The notes under the pieces: generated by a model
Databases searched by the model: none
Seen by the model: the letters and a program-made list of their open reading frames with translations, nothing else
Told to the model about the DNA's origin: nothing
Translations under genes and position numbers: made by a program
Part shown: one piece after another, positions 1 to 14,741 of the stretch
How positions within the stretch are numbered: the first letter of the stretch is position 1
How the letters are laid out: each line of letters opens with the position of its first letter
Source: Todiramphus chloris collaris
Taxonomy: Eukaryota; Chordata; Aves; Coraciiformes; Alcedinidae
Direction: 5' to 3'
DNA: 64,000 nucleotides
Assembly (NCBI GenBank): GCA_025345505.1
Contig: JANVCC010000073.1
Location: 11,083,108 to 11,147,107, forward strand

Positions 1-498
1 TACATCTCTGGAGCCACCAACATAAGAAGGACATGGACCTGTTAGAGCAAGTCCAGATGAGGGCCATGAAGATGAGAAGGCTGGAGGACATCTCCTATGA
101 AGATGGCTGAGAGAGTTATGTTTGTTAAGCCTGAAGACAAGAAGGGTCCAAGGAGATGAACATAACAGCCTTCCAGTACCTAAAGGAGGCCTATCAGAAA
201 ACTGAGAGGGACCTTTTGCAAGAGCATGTAGTGATAGGACAAGGGGGATTGGTTTTAAACTGAAAGTGTAGATTTAGATTAAATGTAAGGAGAAACTTTT
301 TCACTGGGAGAGTGATGAGATACTGGCACAGGTTGCCCAGAGAGGCTGTGGATGCCCCTTCCCTGGAAGCGTTCAAGGCCAGGCTGGATGGGGCTTTGAG
401 CAACCTGCTGTAGTGGAAGATGTACCTGCTTATGGTACAGCAGGGCCGGGACTAGATGATCTTTACAGTCCCTTCCAAATCGAACCAGATTCTGTAAC
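1..498 (+). mobile_element. CR1 LINE, 3'-end fragment
   Basis: Degraded copy of the last part of CR1 ORF2 plus the 3' UTR, cut off by the window's left edge. Visible landmarks are the stretch from 'ttccagtacctaaagg' (about 172), the block 'ggttgcccagagaggctg' (about 332) and the terminal 'gatgatctttacagtccctt' followed by 'attctgtaac', matching the CR1 3' end. The reading frame is destroyed by several stops. More decayed than the copies at 9247 and 42938, so probably older. Confidence 0.9.
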
Positions 499-3400
499 AA
501 TTATGTCTCTTGACCTACTGTCTTTTAATCCAATAGTTTAATTTGATAATTTGTAGTCTTGTTCACTTTCTCTGAGGGAAAGTATTCACAAAACCATTTT
601 GCACAATACTCTAATTATTTTCTTCCACTCCGTCTATGAAATAATTTGCTTTTATGGATAAGGTCCATTTTTTAACACAGTATACATGATATATATATAA
701 CATGTTATTTCTGACTGATTGGCTCAAATATACTGCTATGCTTAGATGAAGTGCCTTGTTAAAATTTCCATTCCTCTCTGTATTCTGTCCTATAAATTCT
801 GACATAATTTACTCTAGGCACGTACAGTCATTGATAGTTATCAGTGGGTGTAAAAGCAGTCCTTTCTTTTGAATACCTAACTATTTAATGAGGACCTGAA
901 TGATCAAAATGACTTAACCAATGCTTAAAAGTATCACCTACTGTTCATAGGTTTGGAAGATTGCAGGAGATTATACTTCTATTCAAACAGTGCACAGAAT
1001 GAAGGAAACCAGAAGATTTATTTATAGGCAAACAAATAAATAAGTAGCTTGTATGATAATACATACACTAGTTTAAACCAAAGTTTCATCCCATTCCTTT
1101 CTGTGCTAGTAGCTAGTGAAGTATGATGGAATGAAAGCTACAGGAAACAGTGCAAGTTATATTATTTCTTGGGTATTTCTTACATTGATGAGAAGTACAT
1201 AAGAAGTTGATATCTGAAAGCTGTTGGTGGACCATGTTTAAAAGCAATTGAAAGGCATTCTTTCATGAATTTCTGTTATCTTTTTTAACACATCAATTGT
1301 TAATTTTGTTGACTAGCTTAACTGTTTCTTGTTCACATTTTTCCCACTATTTATAGATTTCCTGGGCTACCTCTTTTCTCAGCAGAAGAATCCTATGCAC
1401 TGCACTAATCTAAGTGAAGCTCATTAGTACTTACCAAGCTGAATCTGTGTCATTTCTCCTAAGATGAACAGAACCATGCTTTGTCCTAACTGAAAATATG
1501 ATCTCTAAAGATGCAGTGAAGAAGAAATTGTGTTGATGTGGATAAGACTGCGTCAACGTCCTAGCATGGAAGAGGCTCTTACTGTGGTATGAACAAGCTT
1601 CTTTCTAGCTGAGCTCTTGGTCACTTGTCACCTGATTTATAAATGTCTTATCACACCTTTTGATAGACCAGTGGTTTCAGACCCAAAATTTTGGCTAACT
1701 TCCAGATTACCTAGAATTTCTTCATCCTTTTAGGTGGATGTTGTGTATTCCTTGCTTTCTATTCCAAAGCATTTATCTGTATAGAGAAGCTCTGCACAAT
1801 TTTCATGCTCTAATCCTGACATAGCTGAATGTATGGGAGCAAGAACTCCACTATGTAATTAATAAAGCTTTTTCTCATTTTGGGGGGTGTGTTTGTAGAT
1901 AAAATAAATGTTAGTGTTGTTACTCTTGAATAAGAATTTCATGCAAGGAATTAGAGCATCATTGTGCAAGAATGAATTACAAATCATCAGAGTACTATTT
2001 TAGTTATTAATGTCACTCTTTACAAAATATAAAATTTATAAGGGTTTGGCCTGCAAGGTATTCCAGGCCATTATCATTCTTCTTACATATTTACTCTTCC
2101 TAATACCCTTCTACTACATGTAAGAAGCGAGTTGAAATTATTTTTTTTTACCTGTTTCAGTGACAGCCTGTGAAGGAAAAAGCAGTAGCTGACCTTTTCA
2201 GAAAAATAGAAATAGAAATTAGAAAGTAATTGTAGTGATCATAATTTGTAGCAAAAATTTTGTCAAATGCTTGGTTGAAAAGCTTTCTCAGTAGAATAAT
2301 TAATAATTAATAGATTACTCCAGTGTAGGATGAGAATTTTTGCATGGCTTTGTGAGGGGAGTTGTTTGCTTGTTTGTTTCTGCTTTCAAACCAAGGGAAG
2401 TGTTTCATCCATTAGTGTCTTACAAGGACAAAGACAAGGAATGCTTTATGTTTTGAGATTGCATTGAAGAGCCAGCAACCATTTTGTCTTTCCAATAAAA
2501 TGCAACACAGCAAAAAGAATTATGTCATTTCAAAGTGCATATTAAGATAAAATTATGATTGTTTTGAAATTACACTGTCATTCTACTAAGGACTTGAATG
2601 GAGAAGGGTATTAGTCCTCATTTCTGCGAGAATGTATGTTTTGGAAGCCTTTTGGAGTTTTTGCAGTTTATTAGATCTGGCTTTGAAAATGGTATTTTTG
2701 CAAATCACAGACTCTTGATTTTACCATAAGCTTGGCTGCCAGACAGACAGGTAGAATGAGATTGGACTAGCCTGATGAAATAGCTAAAATGGAAGAGTAA
2801 TCATGTCAGGCTTCCTTTGGACTTACTGGGGAGAAAAAAGTCTAACTCAGTCTTTGAAGGAGCTCATCTGTCATTGAGACTAATGGGACTGCATTGCCAG
2901 ACGGAGTTCATTTAACTGACATGCCTCAATTAAAGTGAGTCTGACTCAAAGATGAAGAATGTTCTTGGAGACTTCAAGGCAGGACAATGCCTGCATTTTA
3001 CTGGGACTGTGAATAATTAAAACACTTGGAAATACAAGGACTCAGCTTTCTGATAGGTATAGAGTACATAGTCCAAAAGGGATCATAGGTTAGATTTTGC
3101 CACAAGGTGGAAAGATAAGCTTGCAGATGAGCAACTAAAAATGTGATTTTTCTATGAAGTTGTACTCTCAAATTGTAAGAAGCTGTACTCATTTAAATCT
3201 GAGAAACTACAAAGTCTAGGGAAGTCTCAATGAAGACCCAAATATTTGAAGTACATAATGTGCACTGTGTTAACGTTTTACAATGGTGGGGCTGAAATAT
3301 TGCAAATTCAGAAAGCTTTGCCTATTATTAAGTGGTATGAAACAGATTTTGACTGAAAATAACAAAATTGGCACTATACCCTAAGCAGGTGAGAAGACAG

Positions 3401-4714
3401 GGTGGAAGGAAATTAATTTCTTAGCTTGTGGGCACATTACTTGAAGCTGAGTGCTGAAGGCAGTAAATACAGATTTACCGAAGTCATATTTTATACATGA
3501 TACTACTGCCCCTACTTCCAGTAGGTTCTTTGTTACATTAGTATTCTGAGTCCTCTGCACTTCCTTTGTGGAGGAAATGCTCTCTAACTTTGGCAATAGC
3601 AGTTTTCCAGCTCTAAGCCTAATGAAAAGGGAATGCAAAAGAAAAACCTTTTATTTGTTGTTTCTGCTGCTGGAGAGCCATCAGACAGTTTAAGTAACAA
3701 ACTCTCTTCCCACTGCTAATTAATAATAGAAAGGTACATAAGCAAATAAACAAAAGTCTGCCATGATAACCTATTCCCTGTAGGAAATGGGATGAAAAAG
3801 AAAATCAGTAACCATTGAAGGGAAAAGGATAAAATTAGTAGGGAAAGGAAACTTTCCTAGTAGGTGAGAATGCACTAAAGCTAACGGCAAAAAAATTAAT
3901 GTCTTAAAATCTAAGAATCTCTGTCAAATTTATAGCAAATAAATGGGTTTGCTATGTTTTTAGACTTTTCTTCACATACAAGAAATTTTTTGTTGAGCTT
4001 GTTTACTTTTGTTTTTTTTAATGAACGCTCAGATTTTTAAAAAGTGGAAGTATTGACTTATTACCTTACCATTGACTTGCAGGTGCTGGGACTTTAGGAA
4101 AAATTATTGGAATAGCTTTGCACTGCTTTCTAATGCAGTACAATAATATCCAAGAAAATCCTAAGTCCTTTATTCTCTTTAACTATCTCAGCAGGGCAAT
4201 CAAACAAAAGGAAAATAATATCCATCTCTTCTTCAGGTTGCTACATGAGATCACTCAGTATCTGACTTTTTTCAGCTAAGGCAAGCAAACACTGTGCTCC
4301 AGGATCACTTGTCAAGCCAGTGACAGAGCAAGTTCAATTTGCATGATTTGTCCTACCAGATTTCCTGTTTACCTGAGGAGGCTAGTGTTAAATGTCATCA
4401 GCATAACAACTTATTTCAAGTGTATTAAGTTTTGCCTATTGTTGGCATCCTTGAGGGACATAATTTTGGGAAAGGATGTAAAGGTCTGGAAGATATAAGA
4501 AAAAGAATCACAGCAGTGTTCTCAGGTTTTTTTGTTGTTGTGAAATGTTTTCAATATTTATGGAATATCTTTGTCATGGAAAGGTTGGGTTTTTAATCAA
4601 GTTATTATATGAAAGATTTACTAAGAATTGGTGGCTATTTAATAAGAATTTTCTAATAACAGCTCAACTGCTAGAATCCAATATTGATTGTACAACTTGT
4701 TGCAGAGCTATTCA
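499..4714. other. Unique AT-rich DNA, no gene recognised
   Basis: Ordinary AT-rich sequence. Its longest open frames (64 and 85 codons, on the minus strand around 2998-3192 and 3381-3638) have no recognisable domain, signal peptide or family motif and look like chance frames. I see no clear repeat family, promoter cluster or RNA gene. Confidence 0.6.
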
Positions 4715-5054
4715 CTGAGCACCTTCCAGTACCTGAAGGGGGCCTACAGGAAAGCTGGAGAGGGACTGTTTACAAGGGCGTGTAGCAATAGGACAAGGGG
4801 CAGAGATTTTAAACTAGAGAAAGGTAGATTTAGATTGGACATTAGGAAGAAGTTCTTAACTATGAGAGTGGTGGAACATGGGAACAGGTTGCCCAGGGAG
4901 ATGGTGGAGGCCCCACCACTGGACACATTCAAGGTCGGGCTTGATGAGGCTCTGAGTTACCTGATCTAGTTGAAGATGTCCCTGCTTACTGCAGGGGGTT
5001 TGGACTTGGTGACCTATGGAGGTCCCTTCCAACCTGGGGCATTCTATGATACTT
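4715..5054 (+). mobile_element. CR1 LINE, 3'-end fragment
   Basis: 5'-truncated CR1 beginning at 'accttccagtacctgaagg' and ending at 'ccttccaacctggggcattctatga'. The translated end of ORF2 stays open for 93 codons from about 4688 to 4969, with the CR1 C-terminal pattern (YLKGAYRKAGEGLF, then NRLPREMVEAP). This makes it one of the better preserved short copies. Only one tail unit is visible. Confidence 0.92.
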
Positions 5055-7753
5055 GCTGCAGTTTTGTACAGGATATGAAACTATTTTCAAGCAAGCAAGA
5101 TGAATTTTCAGCTTTCTCAAATGTGAGACAGTCCACTGAATCCGAAAAGTAGCATTTTATTTTCAGGGATTTGTAATAAAGTAAAGAGTATAAATAATTA
5201 GATTAATAGTAATTAAGTTGAATTTACACTTTCTTATACAACTTTAGCCTTTGTGCTGTATGAGAGTAATTCAAGTTCAGTATCTCTTTCTTCCTCATGG
5301 GTTGCAGCAGCTATCTCTTTGTTTCAGTATAGTTCTCAGGATATGAGTATTTTGGACTTTGGGAATTATTGTAGTTTTGTGCTCACTGTCTCCTATTGGT
5401 AGTGTTCCGCTTCCTTTAGCTGCAGAAACAAACACTAGATCTCAGTTTCCTACCTCCCCCATTTGATGTCCTGCTATTTGGATTATTCTCTACTACTTCA
5501 GTGAGGGTTTGATGACTACCTGATGTGTTTGCAATACATTAAATGATACGAAAGTGTCCTGATGTCTGAAATGCACCTCTGTGAGACCTTGGTTTGCCTG
5601 AACTGCATAATGCATGGATTTCTTGCCATCATAAAGACTATTCTGACATCAGGTGTTCCCCCAATCCATGTCTATACAGCACTGTAGAATCCCTGTATAG
5701 ATATCTCAAGCTAGCATAACTGCTGCAACGTCTAACAGAGCAGCCTGTCTGCAATGTCTTGTGTTGTCTGCAGTTCTGCTTTGTTCCAGCATGGTTATGC
5801 ATGCTATAAAGAAATAATTCCGTCTAAACTGTTTTTGCAAAGGTCTATGACAATCTATAAATGTATCGAAATAGTTTCTTTTTTTCTGACTGCTTTAAAT
5901 TAAATCAATGTAGATGATAATCTCATTTCTGAAACTGAACAGGGGCTTGAGTCAGAGTTATCAACGTGGCTTCAGTAACTAAATTGCTTGTGGTAATGTG
6001 CGGTATAGTCAAAACTAGTTCTTAGAATTAGTAGAAGGTAGTCACTTTATAGATTTAAACTAGAGCTGCTGCTTTTGTGTCATGTGTCTAGGACTGAAGT
6101 GTTGTATGACTAGTGACCGTTCAAATTTTGGGCCACCTCCAACATGCTCATACATGGGGGAGTTATGGATAGTATACAGTTTTATGTTAAAGATGGACTC
6201 CCCAACAATAGGGAAAACAGCTGAACCATTTCAATTATCTTTGTACTGTTTGCATTTTTTAAAGCTGACCTAGGCATTTTGAAATTATCTGTGAAAGAAT
6301 CTGCAAGTAAAGGCACATAACTGATTCTTTGTGACAGTTTTCTATTTTGCTCATGATCCAAATCAAGTCCAGTGCAAAGTAGGTAAACCCTTGTCACTTG
6401 TGTTAAATATCGAGTTAAGTACATGCCAGTATCTGGTGACTTATCCTGTAAGAAGCCACAAATGTACTTAAAAGGAAAGAGCAAACTTTTCTCCCACTCT
6501 TTCATCTTGTTTTATACTAATAGTGTCGCCTTCTAAGAGGTAGGAAATGTCAAACGTTAAGTATTCCCTGCAGTTTCTAGCATCAAGGATTTTGAAAAGT
6601 CCTAAATGTTCTTGGGTCTGTCTGTAGTAAAAATGCTATGCCGTGTTTATTTATATTGCAGTGACATGCCATATAAATTATTTCAAGTGAAAAAATATGC
6701 ATTTTCTGCCCCAGAGCACATGAAATCTAAATTCATTTGCACAAAGGGCAGTGTAATTAATGCATAGATGAGATGATCCCTCTGAGAGCTGCTAATGAAA
6801 AGAAATAGTCCTGTTCTTTCAAGGAAAGTGTTGGCTATTTTTATCAATCTCACTTGCGTGTAATATTTTCTACTGCAGAACATGTCTTTAAAATAGGTTT
6901 TTGAGTTACAAGCTGTGAATGAGCTAGCAGTTACCCACTCTAGTGATAACTTCCAATGAATTCTGCTTCTGAAGTACCACTAAGGTAAATTAGATATTGA
7001 TTTCTAACAATATGGAAAACTTGTCTCATTGCTGAATTTTTAATCTTACAGCTTAAATAAGAATTTGATATCTGATGCTAAAACTTATTATTCTTTGTGT
7101 TATAGATGTATCTGGAGTCCTAAAATGAAAGGTTCCACTGTGTAAAAAACAGTATAAAGAGAGGGGAGGATATGCAGTGAAATACAAAACAGTTGGGGTT
7201 TTGCTCCAGTGGCTATAACTTCCTGGGTCAAATCTATGCCTCATCATACACAGGCAACCAAACAGATGGGTGTCTGTCGAACTCTCATCCAAATAAGTTG
7301 ATGTCTCAAACATTGTGTGAGGATCACTCTAACCTGAACGAGGTGACGCAAGAAGCAGCCTAGTGGTTAGAACAGGGGACAAAATAGGCCATCTAAAGCA
7401 GGAGTGAAGTATATCAGAAGATAAGAGGCCTCATCCCTTGCCAATTTTTCATATGTGCTGCCTACCAGGCAAAGGGTAATAAAGTACAGTCTCCGCGACC
7501 ACTGACTCTGTTGGTGGAAAGGGTTAATGCCACTCTTACCCCTCTTGCGCATGTGAGGAATGGTGGTTACATGTACACTTCCCATGTAAATTAAGGGGTA
7601 CTTCAAGCAAACACCTCTCTTAGCAGGGAATAAAAAAGAATTCTCGTGCACCCACCAACAAAGACCTCCAAGAACAGGCCAGACAAGATGTTCCTGGAAC
7701 CCCGGGTGGTGATCTGGAACTTTGCCTACTCTTTCACTCTCTCACATCTCAGT
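5055..7753. other. Unique AT-rich DNA, no gene recognised
   Basis: No mobile element or coding region could be supported. Open frames of up to 107 codons on the minus strand (6182-6505) and 94 codons (7367-7651) have unremarkable composition and no recognisable domain. They could be chance frames, and I assign no function. Confidence 0.55.
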
Positions 7754-8020
7754 ATAACAGAATTGTGATGGTTGGAAAAGACCTCTAGGATCCAACTGTC
7801 ACCAAAAACAAACAACCAACCCTAAAAAAAAGAAACCACAAAAAAAGACCACCTCGCCATCCTACTAGATCATGACCTGAAGTGCCTCATCTATACTATT
7901 TTTTAATACCTCCACGGATGGTGACTCCACCACCTCCCCTGGGCAGCCCATTCCAGCGTCTTCCTACTCCTTCAGTAAAGAAATTCTTACTAATATCTAG
8001 TCTTAATCTCCTCTCTCTCC
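7754..8020 (-). mobile_element. CR1 LINE, 3'-end fragment (minus)
   Basis: Reverse-oriented CR1 3' end. On the plus strand it starts with 'acagaattgtgatggttgg', the complement of the tail, and passes through 'ggtgactccaccacctcccctgggcagcc' at about 7920, the complement of the conserved GLPREVVES block. An A-rich insertion or expansion (about 7801-7847) separates the tail from the body. Strongly decayed. Confidence 0.85.
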
Positions 8021-9246
8021 TCTTTTTCTCTTTACCTTCTCTTTCCTTTGAGTACATCATATATAGTTTTAGTATAGTTCAGGGGATTAAGTATTAAACT
8101 TATTTTTTTTTGTGCTATGGTTATGTCTTCTTAATTCGACCCAAGTGAATCACCAAACCTCCCTTCTTTCCCCCCACCTTGATCAAGTGAGATGTGACAG
8201 GTGACCTTGGTTTTTATTAGATATCAAATATTTAGCCATATCCTGCCTACTTCAAGATGTTCTGATTTCTTCAAGTGTGCTAAATGTGTATTTATACCAT
8301 TTTCATGATCTTTGGCTATTGAGATGCTGTGAAGTCAAAGCATCATAATTGCATGTTACTGTTCTTCTAAATCAATTACAGTTCTTCGGAGAACATTTAA
8401 GAGGTTTTTGTTTGTGTGTTTTTTTTCACCAAGTCTAACCCAGGAACAAAAAGATCTGATCTCATATCACAAGACAAAGAATTTGCAAATCCTTTAGGCA
8501 TGGTTACTTACTAGGGTTAATTACCACAGCCATTTTCTCATTGCCCTCCATAACCCTGACACTCTTACAGTTTCTACAGATGATACTGAATTCTGCTCCT
8601 AGAATATTTTACTTTTCTAAACATAGGTTATCACTGTGTTTTCCACCCTCTTGACAAATATTTTCTTGTTGAACATAGTATTAATTGCAAATTCCATGTA
8701 CCGTACACAAGATTCACATGTTTTTCTTTATGCTTGACTGTATGCATCTTTCTTGCAACCAGTTCGACTTTCCCTATCATCCTTGAGTATCGCTTGTTTT
8801 ATTATGGGTTAGTTGATAACAGATTTTTTTATGCCTGCATTACAGACATGATTAGGTGCTATCAGGTCTGACCTAGTACTCACTGAAGTCAGTCAGAAAT
8901 CTTACATTGACTACAGATCGTTTCATTCTAAAAATATAGTCATGTGTTTACATCATTTGTTCCAGGTTTAAGTGTTTGAATTGACAGTATAATGCTTGGA
9001 ACAGTATGGTTTGCTGCAAGTAGTCAAAAATGCCATTTTAGCTTAAGTGTGCCACTTTACCTGGAGGGATTTTGAAGAATTCACATATAACTTAATTGTT
9101 CATATGTTAAGTGTTGGTAAAGGGAAGTCTAACATGTTAGGAACATTCCTCATGTTTAACTCTGCCACAAGTTTTGTTTCAGAAAGTTGTTGCAATAAAG
9201 CTAATGCAGTTAACCTTTTTATCACCTTTATAATGAAAATATGTTT
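8021..9246. other. Unique AT-rich DNA
   Basis: No coding or repeat feature recognised. Contains short T-rich tracts (for example about 8101-8111 and 8421-8427) and nothing else that I can support. Confidence 0.55.
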
Positions 9247-9766
9247 TAACATCACTGACTGGAGTACTGCATCCAGCTCTGGAGTATTAAATTCAAGAGG
9301 GACACGGACCTGTTGGAGTGGATCCAGAGGAGGGCCGCAAAGATGATCAGAGGGCTGGAACACCTCTCCTACAAGGACAGGCTGAAGCAGTTCAGCCTGG
9401 AGAAGAGAAGGCTCCAGGGAGACCTTATAGCCACCTTCCAGTACCTGAAGGGTGGGGGGTCTACATGGGCCTGTTTACAAGGGCATGTAGCAATAGGACA
9501 AGGGGCAATGGCTTTCAAAAAGGGTAGATTCAGATGATAAATTAGGAAGTATTTTTCCTTTGTGAGGGTGGTGAGACACTGGAACAGGTTGCCCAGGGAG
9601 GTTGTAGGTCCCCCAACACTGGATGTGTTCAAGATCAGATTGGATGGGACTTTGAGCAACTAGGTCTTGTGGGAGGTATCACTCTCCATGACAGGGGAGT
9701 TCGAACTAGATGATCTTTAAGGTCCCTTCCAACCTAAACCATTCAAAGATTCTATGATTCTATGAC
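9247..9766 (+). mobile_element. CR1 LINE, 3' fragment with intact tail
   Basis: About 520 bp of CR1. The start corresponds to the RT C-terminal region ('ctggagtactgcatccagctctgg', the equivalent of the LEYCIQLW block), followed by the 'EWIQRRAAKMIRGLEHLSYKDRL' block near 9313-9381. It ends with 'cattcaaagattctatgattctatgact', i.e. two clear ATTCTATG tail units. The frame is open for about 74 codons from 9313 before breaking. Confidence 0.93.
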
Positions 9767-12700
9767 TAACTCTGTGGTCTAAGTAATAATTTTTGGTTAG
9801 CAGTGATCCCATATAAGTCATGCTCCTGATCATGGAGAGCACATTTGTTAACTGTTCCCGTTTCTTCCAGCTTTCAGATAAACTAAAAATACATTAGGTT
9901 TTTTTCTTAGTACCGCTCTTCAGTATTGGCAGTTGCTGTGGTTCTTACAGGACTGTTAGTTAACTGTCATTATAACTGAAACAAAGAAAAGTCAATTTTG
10001 AGAGTTATCAATTTAAGCTGATAATATGAAGTTAAATTGCTGCCCCTTTTATTCTGTGCAGAGAAAGAGGATTTTGTCCCATAATAAAGTTATGGACCAT
10101 AACAACTTAAAATACCTGTATGCATATATGTTCAGTCACCTTCTCAGAGAGCACAAGTATGTGTGACACAAATTCCTGAAGTCAGTTTGCTATTCATATT
10201 TTTCCACATATACAAGAAGGGAGCACTGTCTGCTTGACCTGTTGCAGTCAATCTATCAGGGAGCATAATTCATCTGTGAAATTATTTCATAAGGGTTCCA
10301 TCAAAACTACAAGATATAGCTTGACACATTTTTATGTACGTTTGTCAGCTTTACTCCAGCAGTCCCAGCTGGATGCAAATGCCATCTATTTTATTGTCCT
10401 TGAACTCTGTGGACTCTGCTTTGCAAGTTTGTCTGGGTGGCTCTGCAATCAAGTCCAGTTCTGCCTTATTGAATTTTACTTGCTACAGTGATTTTGGAAA
10501 CAAGGCAGGGCTCATGACATGTAAGTGAAGTCCAGTCCCATTACTTCACTTTGAGTGCCCCTTTACCATTCTGTGTTCATACACTATTAAAAACTATGAT
10601 GCTTCATTTTAGTCCTAACAGACAGCATGTGTGACCGTAGCATTTTCTTTTCATTCTTAACGTACTGTGTAAAACACAAAACAGGAATTACTGATCTATG
10701 AAGTAATGTTCATTGTGTGAGAACCAAAAAAAAAAAAAAGGGTTTTCAATAAAATTGTATGTTTCCTTTCATTTGATGAAAAATATGTAAAACTGCATCT
10801 CTAAATACATTCACAAGGTTTAAGTTTCTTCTGGGAAAAAAAATTGCAATGTCCTCTCTGTTTTCAGATTGGTGAGATAAGGGTGTTTAGAGGAATTCTA
10901 TTGAAAGTAATTTTTATATAAAGGGGAATTGAAATATGTTACCATGTCTGGGTAAAGGCATAGTGAAGTTTCAATAATTAATTTGGTCTCAATTTGGTAT
11001 TTTTACATATTCAAAGTTGTATTTTATTTATTATTAATTTCTATTAAATCTGCTAGTAGTTATTCTGTTAAATCTGTTAGTCTTTTCAGGATGCATATTT
11101 ACAAAAATTATTGTCCAAATAAGAGCATTTGTGTATTCAAATAAAGAGGGAGTCTTTAAAGCTCTCTCGCATGATACATGTCAGACTCCCTTCATCCTTC
11201 TAGCTGTAGATTGTGGTTGTCTAAAGATTTATGGAATACATTCTTTTCATGGATAGATAAGTGATTAAAAGGCATGTGAAGCAAATTAACAGCTTTTCAG
11301 AACAGTTTTGGAAGAAACTTCTAGGCAGACAACTTAAACTCCAGGAAGGATCCACTTAATCTTCCCTGTACAGCCTCACTGTGTGCCAGCCTAGTGGAAA
11401 ACGTGTACTAAGCAATCCTTCCCCTGGCCTTTCTGAGGGCTTGATGTGAATGGCAAACCACACAAGTAAAACACTGTTCAGAGATGTGTACTGCATGTAG
11501 GCTCTGGCCATTAAAAACTGAATAATCTCAGTATGTTATAATTTAATAAACTGAATGCTAACCGTATGTTTTATGAAAAAGACAGAGCAATACTTTCTTA
11601 AAAAACAAACAAAACACACCCAAACAAACAAAAAAAAAAAACCAAGGAAATCACAGGGTTCTCTTCTGTTACAACTTCTTGACCTGGAAACATAAAAAAA
11701 GCGTCTATATCCATTCTTTTGGGATAGTCACTGTATAGCCATGTTTTACTCATTTCTTTGATCCAAGATCTGCCAACAGAAATTCTGGTTTTAATCCTTT
11801 TCCCAAATTGAAACAATGAACAGACCAGATCTGACATATGTCATGTTTTGAACCTCAGTTCACACCTTATTTCTCCCTAGCTACTTTCCCTTGCTGCATC
11901 ATCACCCTGCTGTACTTCACCACTGTGGCTTTCGTGGGGGAACAGCCTATTCTTCCCTTAAGGAACTCACAGTACACTAAAGCACTGCTGCGTGCATTGT
12001 GCCACCCAGTAGTGCTGCATTTTTTACTCCCTTAAGAGGCAAATTCCCTGGACTGACATCTAAGGCCACTGATGCTTTCGCACTGAATGTTTCAGCATGG
12101 CCATCATAATACACTGTGTATCTGTTCCCGAGGTACTGAATTAAGTCTGGCACTGGGGTGGAAGTAAGCTAAATGTCATACATGTTTTTTCCCACTTCTT
12201 GATTTTCAGGCACTGGGCATACCCTGCTGCCTGATTTGTTTGGAAATGCAGAGTTAGGTCTTTGTTTCTTGGAAAGTTTTTCTCCACTAAGCTTCTGCAA
12301 AAGGCCATAATCCCCCAAAATGAGAACAGGCAAGCCCAGAAGCCCTTTTGTATTGTATTAGACATTTCTAGATGAATCAAAAATACATTTCAGGACTGAA
12401 CAATGTAATAGGTAAGAAAATCACATGAGGTTTACATTTAGAAAACTTTCTCCAAGAGTTACTCAACTATTTTAACCTCTCAAACTTCTGCTTTAACTCC
12501 ACCCCTTTAAAGTAGCAATCACTTTAATTAACTGCTTGGAAGGCTTTCTAGTCTTCTGCTAGTTGATTTACTTTCATAGTGAGGAGCAAATATCTTTAGA
12601 CAAACTAAGTCCCAAGAGTTTTGGAAAGACAAAAGTTCAGTTTAAACTCAAGAAAATATAATGCCAGGCTTTAATAAAGCATTAGTTGGATATTACAAGA

Positions 12701-14741
12701 TCTTGATTTAATTTTCTTTTGAAAACAGTGAATAACTATGTGTGAGTGTCTCACCGTTTTTCTGATTCTGAAACACCATCCCAGTCACTTCTGTCATTCA
12801 AACTCTGTAGCAACCTCCAAACTCTCTGAACCTAATCATTCTCCTGGAGTTTTAGTATTTTGTGAATTGTTCACATACATAATTTACATGTTGTGACGGT
12901 AATGGTTATATTCTATGTTCCTAAAAGGAATAGCCAGCTAGATGTCATTTTGTACTTGACTGACACTATTTAGTAACTATCATTAGATGACTTCATTAGG
13001 TTTATTATATTTCCATTATCACAAAAATATCTGAGCTATTATAGATGGAAGAAATAGTGCTGTTTCTAAGTAGAGCTATTTTTCATTAAATCTTTCTCAA
13101 CTCCTAGATGGTAGAAAGTCTGTATACCAGTCATTTCAGAAATACTAAGATGTGTTCTGTTTAGGAGCAGTTGACTAGTAAAGATTTCTTCTCCCTTCTT
13201 ACGAAAAAACAGACCTGAGTAAGAGGTACTAAGATTTATTTTTATGAAGACTTTATTTTGTAGATATATAAAGAGAAAAAGCATTATTGAAATCACCACT
13301 TAGAATATTAAGTAATTTCTCCACCTCTTCCACATTTCATCAATGCTTTCTTTTCTTTTAATATTCACATCTTCAAGTGTCCTGGAAGCCTTTTTGGAAT
13401 TGTAACACTACTCAAGTGTACTCTGTCACTGCATAGTCTTACCTTTCTGTTGATTACCAGACTAGAGTTCTTACTGCATTTAAAGTCTTTTCTTCCTTGT
13501 TCTATCTTTCTCTTGATAAAGGAATAATGCATGTAACTATAAGATAAATATCAGAATAAGAAATTAAGTTCAGCTTCAATAAATAAAAATCTCTCTGCAT
13601 GATGTGTTTTACCTCCATCTGGCAAAAGCACCTTAAGAATTGTACACATTGTCTCAAAACTAGAACATTTACAGTTTGCTCTTCAACTGGTTCTGGGCAC
13701 AAAGATGATTTGGACATAAATGAGAATATGACACAGTTGCCTATTTTCTTCTTCTTCCTGCCAAGCAGAAGTCCATGTCACTTGCTTAGGTAAAGGAGCG
13801 CTCCTTAGATGAAGATTGCACCAATCCAAGACATTAGGTGCAGATATATATTCACCCAGTTAACTCTGCTCTGCTGACTCCTTGAGTGATGACTCTGAAT
13901 TGTTTCTTGGCTTGCATTTCCTTTTTGCCAAACCATTTTCAGGTTTGGCAAAAAGGTGTGTCAGGTTATTTCTGATATATGCAGTAAATTAGTGACAGTT
14001 GTGATTGACACTGTATTCACACAGGTGGATTTCTAACTGGTTGAAAAGGTTCATATACTGTGTGGCTGTGAGTGAAATGTAACACGTTAAATTTATTATT
14101 ACTAAATCTCTGTTACCTGTAAATCTCATGTGTTAAACTAGTTTTTCTAAAAAAATGAAAGATACTTCTGAATCAAGAACTTCAAGAAAGGAGGTACTGA
14201 TAATTTAAGATGAATGACTTTTAAATGAATTATAGAGTTAAATATTTTTCTTCACTGTTTTGCATTTAACTTCTTTTTCAAGTTAGAAATCCTCTGTGAG
14301 AATACATGATAATATTCTGCTTAAAGTCATTAGCAGTGACATAACAATACTAAAATTATTTATATCAAGAAACACAAAGTTAAGTGAGCTAGACTCTGAG
14401 TTCAAAGATGTTGTTTTAATGTAAATTAAAACAGATTCTTGCTGCCCACTAATCAAGAGTTTTCCTGTTTCCATTAAAACTGCATTGAATTTAATCAGTA
14501 TTCTTTCTAATGCATGCATTTCTCCCTAAATAAGAAAGGTTTTTTTCATGAATATTTAAATTGGATTTTAAATCCATGAAAGTCTAATTTAAATAAAAAG
14601 TGATTGTTTTTTTCAGGGTTAAAAGTTAGCATCTAAATTCTATTCAACAGTTGTAAACAAATTTTAAAGTTAATGGTCTTAAGGAATTTTTTCTTAGCAT
14701 TTGATATTAATTGTGAATATCTTCAATGTTTACATGTTACA
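9767..14741. other. Unique AT-rich DNA, no gene recognised
   Basis: About 5 kb without a recognisable gene or mobile element. Features seen: a 14-A run at 10726-10739 and an A/C-rich tract at about 11600-11643. The short open frames here (up to 85 codons) show no domain. Confidence 0.55.
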